From assembly GCA_003599625.1 (NCBI GenBank), contig QZIU01000022.1, positions 1-37,013 of the forward strand: a stretch of DNA of 37,013 nucleotides, read 5' to 3'. The notes beneath the pieces are model-generated. The model made no database searches. It worked only from the letters and a program-made list of their open reading frames with translations, and had not been told where the DNA came from. The number at the start of each line of letters is the position of its first letter. Position 1 is the first letter of the stretch. A program made the position numbers and the translations under genes. Source of the stretch: Candidatus Parcubacteria bacterium (lineage in GTDB: Bacteria > Patescibacteriota > Minisyncoccia > UBA9983). Below, piece by piece: positions 15,101 to 21,474 of this stretch.

Positions 15101-18057
15101 CCGTAGTAATTGGTGGCTCTGGTTCCGATGGCGGAAAGAAGCGTCCAGCTTGAGCCGGTGGTGGAGCGATAGACATGGTAAGAGCCGAAGCCCCCTGCCG
15201 GTTCGGCCACCACTTCCCAGGCCAGGAAAAGCCTGAGTTCGTCCGGGTCGACATTCATGTTGGAGGTGTCTTGGATCATCAGATTTGACGGAGTGTTTTG
15301 GCTGCTTGCGGAGATGGTGGAAGATTCGTTGCCGTAAGCGTCTTTGAAGCGGACATAGACGGTGTCGGGATCGGTGGCCAGGGTTATCGTTTTGGAAACG
15401 GAGAAAGATTCCCAATCGGCGCCGGAAAGATCGGAATTGAGGCTGACCTTCATTTGCAAGGAGGAGTTGTCCGTGGCGGCTAGGGTAAGAGTGGCGGGAG
15501 TGGTGGTGGCTTTGACGAGAATGGAAGTGGAAGATGGACTGCCTGTATCCAAAGTGAAGGTTGAGGATTGGGCGTTGGCGGTATTGTTGGCTCCTTCGCC
15601 GTCGTTTACGGTAACCCTGATTCTGGCGCCGGTGGTGTACAAATCCTGGACGGTGGTACTGGCATTCCAGGTTACGGAATACTGAGTGAAGGTCGATTGA
15701 TTGACGGCTTTGGTGGTGGTGGCCAAGGAGGATAGACCGTTGGTAATATCTTGCCAGGAGGAGCCGTTGTAATATTCAAAGGATGGAGTGATGTATCCCG
15801 GATTGACGGTGCCGGAGTTGGTGTCTGAGTCTCTGGTCTCGTAAGTGATGGTGACATTGCCGTTCGAACCCTGGCTGGCTGTGACGGTTTGGATCTCCGG
15901 CGCGGCGTTGACGACATAAGTGAGAGTGACATCGGAAAGAGTCGGCGTGCTGGAGCCGTTGGAGGTCATGAACGCTTTGTATTGAACCCATTGGTCGTTA
16001 CTGCCGGAAGTGAAGGCCGAGGGCATAGATTCTCCCCCCGCCGGATTGGTGAAGTAAGTGTCGGAGGTGCCGTCCGGACCAAGCCAGGATGTCCAGGTGC
16101 CGGGGGAATTGGAGGAGTCGGGGGCTGTTCTGAGGTGGAATTTGATGTCGGTGTTTGCGGGTAAGGATTCTGTCCATGACAAGGAGGAAAGGACATTGGC
16201 GGAGTCGCCGGAATTGTAGGGGGAAGAGGTAAGATCGGTGGAGGTGGAATAATATTGGAAATTGACGGTTATGTCGTCGAGAGAGGGGTTGACTGAAGTG
16301 TCTGTTCTAGACAAATTCGCTCTGTATTGAATATAACGATTGCCATTCAAAGCCGATAAACTTCCTCCGCTGGCGATGCCGGTCTGCCAATTTGTCCAAG
16401 TTCCGTCCGGAGTGGAAGTGTTTCCAGCTCGTATGTCAATAGTCAAACCGGTGTTAGTTGGTGTCGTGACCGTATATGCAAGAGTGCTAAAAGTAGAGTT
16501 TGCTGTGTAGTCTATGACAGATGAGGTGAAAACACCGGAGGTATCAGAAACAACCGTTGATGTATAACCCACTGAAGGGTTTGTTGTTCCTGATAATGTT
16601 GAATAATCCAACCTGATTCTGCCGTTACCACCGCTACCGCCGTTGTGATTAGAAAAACCAGAACCACCAGAACCACCAACAGATTGAACCAAGCTAGTTC
16701 CAAGCGTCATATTTAAAGAAATCAAGTAAATACTTCCTCCAGAACCACCTCCAGAACCTGAAGGATTTTGGCAACCGCTTGCTACACCATTACTCCCGTT
16801 TACTTTTAAAGTACCGGTAACTGATATAGAACTAGCAGATATAAACAAAAGACCCCCGCCATTAGCCCCATTACTACCGCAAGCACTGGCTGCAGTATGG
16901 CCCGTACTACCACCGCCACCACTACCCAAATATAAATTGGTCAATGTGTTTAATCCATAAGAAGACGCTCCAAGACCGGGAGAAGAGGCTCCGTCAGCAC
17001 CAATGATTCCATTGCTTCCACCAGTTCCATACCCACCTCCTCCACCAGAACTATAACAATATGGCCCGCAGTTATAAGCACCTCCTCCGCCGCCGCCATT
17101 GTTTGCAGAAGTGGACATCCCTCCAATTCCGCCATAACCTTCGCCTTGATATGCGCTTTCGTTATTTCTTCCCGTTCCACCAGCAAAACCTTTTCCACTT
17201 GCATCAATACTACCTGTAACTGTGACTGTTCCATTGGCTCTAAATACTACTATGCCTCCTTTACCCGTCGCATTACTCCAAGCCGTTGGAACAATTGACG
17301 CGCCTGAATTTACAGTAACATTCGTATATTGTGGCACTCTTATTACTTGAGTTTTACCTGATGAGCCGGTTCCATAATAAGAATTGGTCAAGCCTGTGGA
17401 AAAAGATATCGTGGTGCTGTTTACAACAGTAATATTTTTTACAAATTCGTATTTACCCGCATTGGTCGCGTGTTGTATTTGAATAATCATCACCTCGTCT
17501 CCCGTAGAAAATCCTGTGGTGGAATCAACCGTGATGCTTGTCGCTCCGGCGGAATAATTATCTACTCCGGCAGAAGCGTAAGTATTGATATTTTGTCCCG
17601 CAGAAGAAACAGTCAGAGCGCCGTCGGCACCCGTGCCAAGATCAACTCCGGGATTAAGTTTTACGCTTGCTCCGCTTCCTGTTCCGCTAATAGTCGTGCT
17701 TGTGCCTAAAGTTCCAGCGTTGAAATCTGTATCAGTGGTATGAATTGTTGAACTGGCAATTGCCAATAATTGTAAATCCGCTCCGGAATTGGAGGTTGCC
17801 ATTCCGGTAGAACTGGCGGAGTATTGAGTCCAGCCGGTTTGATTGCTGGCATGAGTGGCGTTGTTGGCTGTAATGCCGCCAGACCAGCTTGTCTGGACGA
17901 AATTATAAGTGGCGGCGGAGGATGTTTGCGGGTTAAAAGAAAAAAGATTCGCGACAAATGCCACAATGAGACAAATAGAAACAACTCTGAAGAGAAAATG
18001 ATGTTTTTCTTTTTCCAAAAAAAGAAAATTGTTGAGCTTGCGAAAAATATTCCTCAT
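12178..18057 (-). CDS. Giant secreted/surface protein with Gly-rich and fibronectin type III repeats
   Basis: From the ATG at 18055-18057 the protein is 1,959 residues. A basic start and hydrophobic helix (about 25-40) ending in SSAATY look like a signal peptide. There follow a beta-rich region, a Gly/Ser/Asn-rich segment encoded around 16.6-17.25 kb, discoidin-like modules with WTNWQTGIASGG and WTSWLGPDG, then at least eight fibronectin III-type domains (12.2-15 kb) of the purple-acid-phosphatase type with the recurring TTYYYRV.S.D..GN and VTW.T(D/N)E signatures. A coiled coil (NNLKRELNVVKGERDDWKKK) lies between the domains near 13.4 kb. No enzyme motif, LPxTG or C-terminal anchor is seen. 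An adhesive or cell-envelope role is inferred. The upstream TTG start is rejected because it would add a charged segment inside the preceding gene. Confidence 0.8.
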   Translation of the reverse strand: MRNIFRKLNNFLFLEKEKHHFLFRVVSICLIVAFVANLFSFNPQTSSAATYNFVQTSWSGGITANNATHASNQTGWTQYSASSTGMATSNSGADLQLLAIASSTIHTTDTDFNAGTLGTSTTISGTGSGASVKLNPGVDLGTGADGALTVSSAGQNINTYASAGVDNYSAGATSITVDSTTGFSTGDEVMIIQIQHATNAGKYEFVKNITVVNSTTISFSTGLTNSYYGTGSSGKTQVIRVPQYTNVTVNSGASIVPTAWSNATGKGGIVVFRANGTVTVTGSIDASGKGFAGGTGRNNESAYQGEGYGGIGGMSTSANNGGGGGGAYNCGPYCYSSGGGGGYGTGGSNGIIGADGASSPGLGASSYGLNTLTNLYLGSGGGGSTGHTAASACGSNGANGGGLLFISASSISVTGTLKVNGSNGVASGCQNPSGSGGGSGGSIYLISLNMTLGTSLVQSVGGSGGSGFSNHNGGSGGNGRIRLDYSTLSGTTNPSVGYTSTVVSDTSGVFTSSVIDYTANSTFSTLAYTVTTPTNTGLTIDIRAGNTSTPDGTWTNWQTGIASGGSLSALNGNRYIQYRANLSRTDTSVNPSLDDITVNFQYYSTSTDLTSSPYNSGDSANVLSSLSWTESLPANTDIKFHLRTAPDSSNSPGTWTSWLGPDGTSDTYFTNPAGGESMPSAFTSGSNDQWVQYKAFMTSNGSSTPTLSDVTLTYVVNAAPEIQTVTASQGSNGNVTITYETRDSDTNSGTVNPGYITPSFEYYNGSSWQDITNGLSSLATTTKAVNQSTFTQYSVTWNASTTVQDLYTTGARIRVTVNDGEGANNTANAQSSTFTLDTGSPSSTSILVKATTTPATLTLAATDNSSLQMKVSLNSDLSGADWESFSVSKTITLATDPDTVYVRFKDAYGNESSTISASSQNTPSNLMIQDTSNMNVDPDELRLFLAWEVVAEPAGGFGSYHVYRSTTGSSWTLLSAIGTRATNYYGDSTVSADTTYYYKVATIDSLGNASHMSATSTGMANGTQDGNEGGGGSSSTAPTISSVSSSNTTTQSSVVTWTTDTLSNSTVGYCASPCSDYTTSQVAVSSYVTNHSVAIGNLSPNTTYNYKVFSTDANSNTASSSGYTLTTNNGPSISNVAVTNVSNVSADIVWNTNINASGYAVYSTTLPPSGGEAGWASLSTTRTATLTSLSGGTKYYFYVKSQDADENWAYDYNVANGTTTYYTFTTPLDVTAPTISTVSSTTQRTTAIITWATNESSNSQVIYGTTTAYGATTTLDSTLTRTHSVSLSSLTPGTTYHYKVISSDASGNQATSSDYTLLTETLSITNIAATTPTNTTATITWNTSDNATSQAEYSTSADLSDSTSYPTSPSNSTQSHSISLSSLSEGTTYYYRVKSASQDATTTSQNYQFTTGDSVAPTVSSLTASSIDDNSAVITWTTDEPSTSRVQYGTATGSYTSSTTLDSTLTRNHSVTLTGLSYQTTYYYRVLSSDGNSNATTSSESSLTTLEEQIGKSQQTVTTVVSGGGGGSGSTGVPLEEHNNLKRELNVVKGERDDWKKKYDNLQGKILGLDTSEAISSSEVISLVIDKFKEVSEVFSETAAISVRNDEEIQKLKQDIIPAATSLRQLIKLIPPPKLKTEPKVEIKPTEAIVSWQTDEPATSVVYFSESQDYDINMPDTYTNTAGDTKNFVLDHNITLKGLVPLTEYHYRLMSESQAGAKAFSSDFNFTTKSETPVISSARAEKSSDTSITVTWRTNIPTNSAVIYTPIIAGKPDIKRSKSEGKPDFTREHSITIQRLEPSTIYNLEISSGDHFGNIATKKLEPMSIAKDQTPPKIEQVRYEASILTGSSNKVQAIIYWNTDEPATTQVVFEKGQALAGKEDQFSEKSVPNQELTIKHISVITSWEPGQIYRFRALSIDSFGNESQSKTFTVVAPKQKATVVDLIIDNFSETFDWTKKIGF

Positions 18058-18073
18058 TTCTATTTGTCGTAAC

Positions 18074-18472
18074 TTATAATTTCGTTTTTCCAGAAATAAA
18101 ATCAACTACGGTTTCTGCCGCTTTTATGGCTTCCTTTGTCTCATTTTTGGAATACAAAATCGGCGAACCTAAGGGATAACGGGTGTCTATGTAATATTTG
18201 TCTAAGCTCCGAATTTCGTCGATTAGTTTTGAAAAATCATTGTCGGAAGAAATACACAATTGCAATAATGCAGGCAGGCTGTGCATTTTAGGCGATTCTT
18301 TCTTCATGAATGCCAAATACCCTTTCAAATATTTCTCAGCGGCTTGCTGGCACAAAAAGCAAATCGTATCCGTGTATCCGTCATTATCAAGAAGAATGAC
18401 TGCATTTTTAATATCGTGATTTCCTTTCTCGAACCACTCCGATGATAAATTCCCGGAAGTTGTTTTGTTCAT
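18074..18472 (-). CDS. HEPN-domain protein (toxin-type partner of MNT)
   Basis: The 132-residue all-helical protein has the HEPN pattern: WFEKGNHDIKNAVILL at the start, then CFLCQQAAEKYLKGYLAF at about residues 38-55, KMHSLPALLQLC at about 62-73, and LDKYYIDTRYP near 88-98. HEPN proteins of this group are RNases or RNase-like toxins neutralised by a partnered nucleotidyltransferase, often by AMPylation or phosphotransfer. The upstream MNT gene overlaps its start by 4 bases, so the two are translationally coupled. The catalytic Rx4-6H motif of active HEPN RNases is not clearly present, so activity is uncertain. Confidence 0.8.
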   Translation of the reverse strand: MNKTTSGNLSSEWFEKGNHDIKNAVILLDNDGYTDTICFLCQQAAEKYLKGYLAFMKKESPKMHSLPALLQLCISSDNDFSKLIDEIRSLDKYYIDTRYPLGSPILYSKNETKEAIKAAETVVDFISGKTKL

Positions 18473-18813
18473 ATTAAAACTTTTCCTTTTTCAAAAATTT
18501 CTTTAATTAAACTGTCCCCCATTTCGAGTCTCTGCTTAATCTCCTTTGGTGTGTATATGACAAGATCAACAGCCCCTGGAAATTTTTCTTTATCCAGGAA
18601 ATAATCCCTTCTGTAGATCAAGTTATAAACATCGTCAATTCTTCTTTGCCTTGGCTTGGACGTATTTTTCACGATCAACAAATCTATGTCACTGTTTTTT
18701 TTGGGCTTTCCCCAGGCGTAAGAACCAAAAAGAATGACTTTTTGGGGTTTGTATGGTTTAAGGTCGTTTTTTATCTGTTTAATTTTTTTATCGATATTTG
18801 ATCTCATGGCCAT
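18469..18813 (-). CDS. MNT-type nucleotidyltransferase (antitoxin partner of HEPN)
   Basis: The 114-residue protein has the minimal nucleotidyltransferase core: VILFGSYAWGKPKKNSDIDLLIV at about residues 25-47, holding the GSxxxG and DxD metal-binding motifs, and a later acidic residue in AVDLVIYTP near 80-88. The length is normal for an MNT antitoxin. It overlaps the HEPN gene by 4 bases in the usual order. There are two ATGs (18811-18813 and 18805-18807); a TCTAAT lies 8 bases before the second, so the protein may begin two codons later. Confidence 0.85.
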   Translation of the reverse strand: MAMRSNIDKKIKQIKNDLKPYKPQKVILFGSYAWGKPKKNSDIDLLIVKNTSKPRQRRIDDVYNLIYRRDYFLDKEKFPGAVDLVIYTPKEIKQRLEMGDSLIKEIFEKGKVLI

Positions 18814-18883
18814 CTATTAGATAGAACCCAGCGGAAAGAATTTCCGCAACATTATTTAAACGTGTTTTTATTATAAAATAATT

Positions 18884-18918
18884 AACTCAAAACTCAAAGT
18901 TTAAAAGTCAAAATTTCC
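18884..18918. repeat. Heptad array (AACTCAA type) after a stop codon
   Basis: Five 7-base units start at 18884, 18891, 18898, 18905 and 18912, variants of AACTCAA. On the minus strand they begin immediately after the stop of the 18919-19176 gene and read as TTTTGAC/TTTTGAG units. Confidence 0.55.
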
Positions 18919-19176
18919 TTATGCATATTTTTTGAAATAAAGAGCGAAGTAATTTTTTATTTTTGGTCGATAATTATTTCTCTTTTGACTTATTTGTCTG
19001 TTAAAAATAGCGGCAACTTTTTTGATCCCCAAAATTGCAAAAAGATTTTTGACATCTTCAAACTCGCCGTAATTCAAGACACCTTCCACGACAGCCTCTT
19101 CGGAAAGATTGTCGTAATTTTTCGTCCCCCAGACAAGATACGGCCTTTTTTTGATGAAATCTTTGACAGCAGTCAT
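18919..19176 (-). CDS. Small protein of unknown function, possibly DUF6922-like
   Basis: The 85-residue product contains YLVWGTKNYDNLSEEAVVEGVLNYGEFEDVKNLF, which resembles the W-x-x-x-D/N...ERVLEYG..ED pattern of DUF6922-type proteins often found beside toxin-antitoxin or nucleotidyltransferase genes, and then a basic C-terminus. It lies between two toxin-antitoxin modules, which supports such a role. No catalytic motif is visible. It has one of the clearest leaderless promoters in the window. Confidence 0.5.
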   Translation of the reverse strand: MTAVKDFIKKRPYLVWGTKNYDNLSEEAVVEGVLNYGEFEDVKNLFAILGIKKVAAIFNRQISQKRNNYRPKIKNYFALYFKKYA

Positions 19177-19182
19177 GATCTA

Positions 19183-19210
19183 ATTATAACATTCTGACCT
19201 GCAAGGGCAA
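19183..19210 (-). promoter_or_regulatory. Promoter of the 18919-19176 gene, predicted leaderless
   Basis: On the minus strand TTGCCC (19205-19210), 16 bases and TATAAT (19183-19188) end 6 bases before the ATG at 19176. Confidence 0.6.
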
Positions 19211-19257
19211 TACTGAAAGTAAAAAAAGAAAACTCGCCAATTCACGCTAATTTCCAT

Positions 19258-19521
19258 TTACTTGTAAATATCATCCCTGCGCCCGATATAATGAACAGTA
19301 ATTAGTTTTTCTTTATTTTTAACCTCATAAATAATCCTCCAATCCCCGACCCGCAATTTAAAAAAACCCTTGAATTTATGATCAAGGGGTAGTGGTATTA
19401 TTCCTTCAAAATTATCCATCAGCCACTTTAACTTAGTTAGAATTCTAGCTCTAATTTGCCTATCAAGCTTATCCAAATCAAACTCTCCGGGTTCAGTAAT
19501 AAAAAAGCGCCAGCCAGCCAT
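19258..19521 (-). CDS. RelE/ParE-superfamily toxin
   Basis: The 87-residue protein has the RelE/ParE layout: two N-terminal helices (DLDKLDRQIRARILTKLKWL), then the strands PLDHKFKGFFKLRVGDWRIIYEV and LITVHYIGRRDDIYK. The LRVGDWRIIYE block and the terminal GRRDDIYK are the best conserved parts of RelE-like mRNA interferases. The length is normal. The upstream antitoxin gene stops 4 bases before it, so the two form an operon. Confidence 0.85.
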   Translation of the reverse strand: MAGWRFFITEPGEFDLDKLDRQIRARILTKLKWLMDNFEGIIPLPLDHKFKGFFKLRVGDWRIIYEVKNKEKLITVHYIGRRDDIYK

Positions 19522-19525
19522 AGGC

Positions 19526-19732
19526 TCAAGATTGATATTTCTTCATAACTTCGTCCAATAATTTCACTTTGCCTTTTTTCGCGGCGCCGATTGACTTTTT
19601 TAGCTTCGTGGCAAACTTTTTCCCCGCTGGCAAACCATAGTCAGCATCATCAAAAATATCCCGCAAGACAGCCGCAACTTGAGAGCGAATAATATTTGCC
19701 AGTTTTTTTTCTTCCGAAATCGCACTTTTCAT
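19526..19732 (-). CDS. Antitoxin partner of the RelE-type toxin
   Basis: From the ATG at 19730-19732 the product is 68 residues, helical and charged, with AVLRDIFDDADYGLPAGKKFATKLKKSI in the middle and a basic end. I do not recognise a named family, but its size, its position 4 bases upstream of a RelE-type gene and its own promoter make it the antitoxin. The downstream ATG is chosen because TATAGT lies 6 bases before it. Confidence 0.65.
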   Translation of the reverse strand: MKSAISEEKKLANIIRSQVAAVLRDIFDDADYGLPAGKKFATKLKKSIGAAKKGKVKLLDEVMKKYQS

Positions 19733-19738
19733 ATCAAT

Positions 19739-19767
19739 ACTATATAACAACCTTGAAATGCAATCAA
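19739..19767 (-). promoter_or_regulatory. Promoter of the RelE-type module, predicted leaderless
   Basis: On the minus strand TTGATT (19762-19767), 17 bases and TATAGT (19739-19744) end 6 bases before the ATG at 19732. Confidence 0.5.
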
Positions 19768-19780
19768 TACAGCGAATCGA

Positions 19781-19808
19781 GAACCTAGTCCCCAGTCCCT
19801 AGTCCCTA
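19781..19808 (-). repeat. TAG heptad array C
   Basis: Four minus-strand units of 7 bases (19802-19808, 19795-19801, 19788-19794, 19781-19787) follow the TAGGGAC/TAGGTTC pattern. The TAG of the first unit (19806-19808) is the stop codon of the ABC ATPase gene. Confidence 0.75.
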
Positions 19809-21047
19809 AAAAATAAGTCCCATTTTCTGCGCGATATTCTTGGCGGTGCGTTCGTTCAAACCGGCGCCGTCTTCCGAAACCGGCTTGTCGAGATTGGCCT
19901 GGAAATCCGGCAAGCTGGAAGCGCCCTTGAGCCGCTCATGAATGGCTTTCTTTATTATTTCTTCTTGCGTTTGGGAAAGCTTGCCCTCGTAATCCGCAAA
20001 AAGCCAGTTGAAGACATATTCCGATTTTCTCTTTATTCCTTTGTCCGCGGATTTATGGAGAATAGCGGACAATTCAAGAATGTTGGAAAGTTCTTGCGCG
20101 AGCCTCATGGCCGCCGGCTTGTACAGCCCGATACCTCCGTCCCTGAAAGGCGCGTCCAAAACCTCAAAAAGTTTTTCTTTGGAAATTTGCCTGGCGGCGA
20201 ACTTTTTCAACTCTCTTTCGAAAATTTCTCTTTCCTCCGGAACAAGATTGAGTTCGAGATAATTAAGCAGCCGTTCGATATTCAAAGAAATCGTTTCATG
20301 GGCTTGCTTTCCCTCTTCCGGATGAACCGCGGCAATGTGACTTATTTTCTTGCTCTCTTGCCTGGCTTCGCCGGTGATCTTTCCATCCTTCATGTAAATG
20401 ATCCTCGAAGCGTAAGGCAAATATTGGGATTCATGGGTCACAAGAATGACAGTTTTCTTGCCGGCAACATTGAGATCGGTGAAAATATCCATGGCGGCGA
20501 AGGCCGACTGCGAATCCAGGTTTCCCGTCGGTTCGTCGGCCAAAATAATTTCCGTGTCGTTCACCAGGGCTCTGGCTATGCCAACCCGCTGCTGTTGCCC
20601 TCCGGAAAGCAATGCCGGGCGCATTTTGGCGAGATGATCGATTCCAAACCGTTCGATCAGCTCTTTGCCCTTTTTTAACCTCTCGTCCTTGGGGACGCCC
20701 CTGAAAACCAAGGGAAGAATGATGTTGTCAAAGACATTCACCGTGGGAATAAGGTTGTAAGCTTGGAAGACCATGCCCACGCTCTCCCTATGGAAAGCGA
20801 TAATATCCTCCCCTTCCATTTCCCTGAGATTTTTCCCTTTTATCCAAAGCTCTCCTTCCGTCATTCTTCTTTCCGCTCCGCTGATTGCGTAAAGAAGAGT
20901 TGACTTGCCGCAGCCGGAAGGCCCGAAAACGATGACGAACTCGCCGGGAAAGATATCGATCGTAACATCGGAAAGCGCCACAACCTCGGCGGGAGTGCCT
21001 TTATCGTAGATGACGGATAAGTTTTTGATACTGATGATGGGAATCAT
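19806..21047 (-). CDS. MacB/LolD-type ABC transporter ATPase with a long C-terminal extension
   Basis: Residues 1-235 are a complete ABC ATPase: Walker A GPSGCGKST near 42-50, Q-loop FQAYNLIP, signature LSGGQQQRVGIARAL near 146-160, Walker B IILADEPTGNLD and the H-loop THES. The rest, about 180 residues, is unusual. It seems to hold two diverged copies of a helical unit: IERLLNYLELNLVPEEREIF with DGGIGLYKPAAMRLAQEL, then VFNWLFADYEGKLSQTQEEI with EDGAGLNERTAKNIAQKM. Normal family length is about 230. It pairs with the FtsX-type permease gene upstream (21472-22689), but a four-helix-bundle gene is wedged between them. The stop codon is supplied by a heptad array. Confidence 0.85.
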   Translation of the reverse strand: MIPIISIKNLSVIYDKGTPAEVVALSDVTIDIFPGEFVIVFGPSGCGKSTLLYAISGAERRMTEGELWIKGKNLREMEGEDIIAFHRESVGMVFQAYNLIPTVNVFDNIILPLVFRGVPKDERLKKGKELIERFGIDHLAKMRPALLSGGQQQRVGIARALVNDTEIILADEPTGNLDSQSAFAAMDIFTDLNVAGKKTVILVTHESQYLPYASRIIYMKDGKITGEARQESKKISHIAAVHPEEGKQAHETISLNIERLLNYLELNLVPEEREIFERELKKFAARQISKEKLFEVLDAPFRDGGIGLYKPAAMRLAQELSNILELSAILHKSADKGIKRKSEYVFNWLFADYEGKLSQTQEEIIKKAIHERLKGASSLPDFQANLDKPVSEDGAGLNERTAKNIAQKMGLIF

Positions 21048-21052
21048 AGAAA

Positions 21053-21087
21053 AAGGGACTAGGGACTAGGTTTTAGGGACTAGTGAT
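21053..21087 (+). repeat. TAG heptad array D (inverted partner of E)
   Basis: Five 7-base units starting at 21053, 21060, 21067, 21074 and 21081 follow the TAGGGAC/TAGGTTT pattern on the plus strand. Because CTAG is palindromic, its complement also gives stops: the four-helix-bundle gene ends at 21066-21068 inside it, and its last six residues (SLVPKT) are repeat-encoded. Confidence 0.75.
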
Positions 21088-21437
21088 AATTTTTTAATCA
21101 ACGAATTAAGCATTTTCATAATCTCTTCTAAAAGAAGTTGAACTTTGGAATAATCCAGATTTCTGCCAAAAGGCAACCTTTTTGCTATCTCTATTTGCGT
21201 CTCTAACTCTCCTGCGGAAGCAAAAGCCATTGAAACAAAGTGACAATAATCTTTTCTAGCGCCTCTTAAATTTCCTTCTGCTATATTTGATGGAATTGAA
21301 ACGGATGATCTTTTCATTTGCGATGTCAGCCCATAGATTTCAGATTTGGGAAATTTCTCCGTTAATTCATAAACGGTAACAACCAAATCCATTGCTTTTT
21401 GCCAAACTGTTAAATTTTTGAATGATTTTAAATACAT
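21066..21437 (-). CDS. Four-helix-bundle protein (S23 / 23S rRNA intervening-sequence family)
   Basis: The 123-residue protein begins MYLKSFKNLTVWQKAMDLVVTVYELTEKFP and continues SEIYGLTSQMKRSSVSIPSNIAEG, the diagnostic start of the S23/IVP four-helix-bundle family. It ends with helices ELETQIEIAKRL and LLLEEIMKMLNSLIKKL. The family is encoded inside 23S rRNA intervening sequences of Leptospira and others and is related to Avd of diversity-generating retroelements; its function is unknown but it is basic and probably binds nucleic acid. Here it sits in a protein-coding operon between two heptad arrays, and its C-terminal tail comes from array D. The ATG lies 2 bases from array E. Confidence 0.85.
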   Translation of the reverse strand: MYLKSFKNLTVWQKAMDLVVTVYELTEKFPKSEIYGLTSQMKRSSVSIPSNIAEGNLRGARKDYCHFVSMAFASAGELETQIEIAKRLPFGRNLDYSKVQLLLEEIMKMLNSLIKKLSLVPKT

Positions 21438-21439
21438 TA

Positions 21440-21474
21440 TTTTCTAGTCCCTAGTTCCTAAAACCTAGTCCCTA
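21440..21474 (-). repeat. TAG heptad array E
   Basis: Five minus-strand units (21468-21474, 21461-21467, 21454-21460, 21447-21453, 21440-21446) follow the TAGGGAC/TAGGTTT pattern. The first TAG, 21472-21474, is the stop codon of the FtsX-type permease gene. Confidence 0.75.

Larger units (their letters stand above)
21060..21474 (-). mobile_element. Candidate inserted unit: four-helix-bundle ORF flanked by 24-bp inverted repeats
   Basis: The segments 21060-21083 and 21451-21474 are inverted copies matching at 23 of 24 positions. They enclose just one gene (21066-21437), which splits an ABC ATPase gene from its permease gene. RNA from this segment could close into a long stem with the ORF in the loop. 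This is the architecture of the S23-ORF intervening sequences in some 23S rRNA genes. No transposase is present, so mobility is inference. Confidence 0.4.

Noticed and set aside
12370-17709. Many plus-strand and alternate-frame ORFs across the giant gene
   Set aside because: They come from the repetitive Ser/Thr/Gly codon content of one long minus-strand gene and show low-complexity translations.
21066-21437. Avd protein of a diversity-generating retroelement
   Set aside because: The four-helix-bundle family is related to Avd, but there is no reverse transcriptase gene or template/variable repeat in the window.
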